From Chloroflexota bacterium (lineage in GTDB: Bacteria; Chloroflexota; Dehalococcoidia; SHYB01; JACPQI01): a DNA stretch of 5,883 nt. The translations under genes were made by a program, and so were the position numbers. The notes under the pieces were generated by a model. The model was not told the origin of the DNA, did no database searches, and worked only from the letters and a program-made list of their open reading frames with translations. Shown here in pieces: positions 5,859 to 5,883 of the stretch (positions within the stretch are counted from its first letter, which is position 1; each line of letters begins with the position of its first letter). The DNA is taken from contig JACPQI010000082.1 in the NCBI GenBank assembly GCA_016190545.1, forward strand, positions 1 through 5,883, given 5' to 3'.

Positions 5859-5883
5859 TAGGGGCGTGCGCTTCATCATACGA

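Noticed and set aside
5831..5879. Minus-strand ATG at 5879 (MMKRTPLIIQAF...) as a displaced signal peptide of the dehydrogenase
   Set aside because: It is in a different frame from the dehydrogenase and stops after 17 residues. It is too short for a signal sequence, and a frameshift cannot be shown from this window alone.

Overview
This is a GC-rich bacterial chromosomal segment (roughly 60-65% G+C by eye) with tight gene packing, no mobile elements, no CRISPR array and no RNA genes that I can see. The gene set is consistent with a free-living, redox-flexible bacterium: a selenoprotein of the glycine/proline reductase B type, a short MetF-type methylenetetrahydrofolate reductase, AcpS, a fused Nnr and a quinoprotein-type sugar dehydrogenase. 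Chloroflexota (Dehalococcoidia-like) is my best guess for the lineage, but it rests on general resemblance and not on a search.

Layout. Positions 2-877 (+) hold the 3' part of one reading frame interrupted by an in-frame TGA at 497-499. Both sides of the TGA belong to the same GrdB/PrdB-like protein. The TGA sits where a redox cysteine or selenocysteine is expected (T-U-P-R-C-C), and a hairpin fitting the bacterial SECIS model follows it. I read this as one selenoprotein and not two genes. After a gap of about 150 bp with an extended -10 promoter comes a compact + strand operon: metF-like (1027-1911), acpS (1920-2294) and nnr (2291-3868), with an 8-nt gap and a 4-nt stop/start overlap. It combines one-carbon metabolism, acyl-carrier-protein activation and repair of damaged NAD(P)H.

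Positions 3869-4158 are a 290-bp non-coding stretch. It contains a terminator-like 8-bp hairpin, a perfect 7-bp direct repeat with an 11-bp period (the geometry of OmpR/PhoP-family response-regulator sites) and a second inverted repeat. It leads into a small + strand gene (4159-4659) for a two-helix membrane protein with a Cys-containing C-terminal domain resembling the TIGR04076 family. Converging on it from the right is a minus-strand glucose/sorbosone dehydrogenase family gene (4724-5818) that lacks a recognisable export signal. At the right edge a consensus TATAAT on the + strand lies just upstream of a GTG-initiated frame that leaves the window.

The main discovery candidate is the selenoprotein: a gene-calling program that treats TGA only as a stop would split it into two hypothetical proteins.
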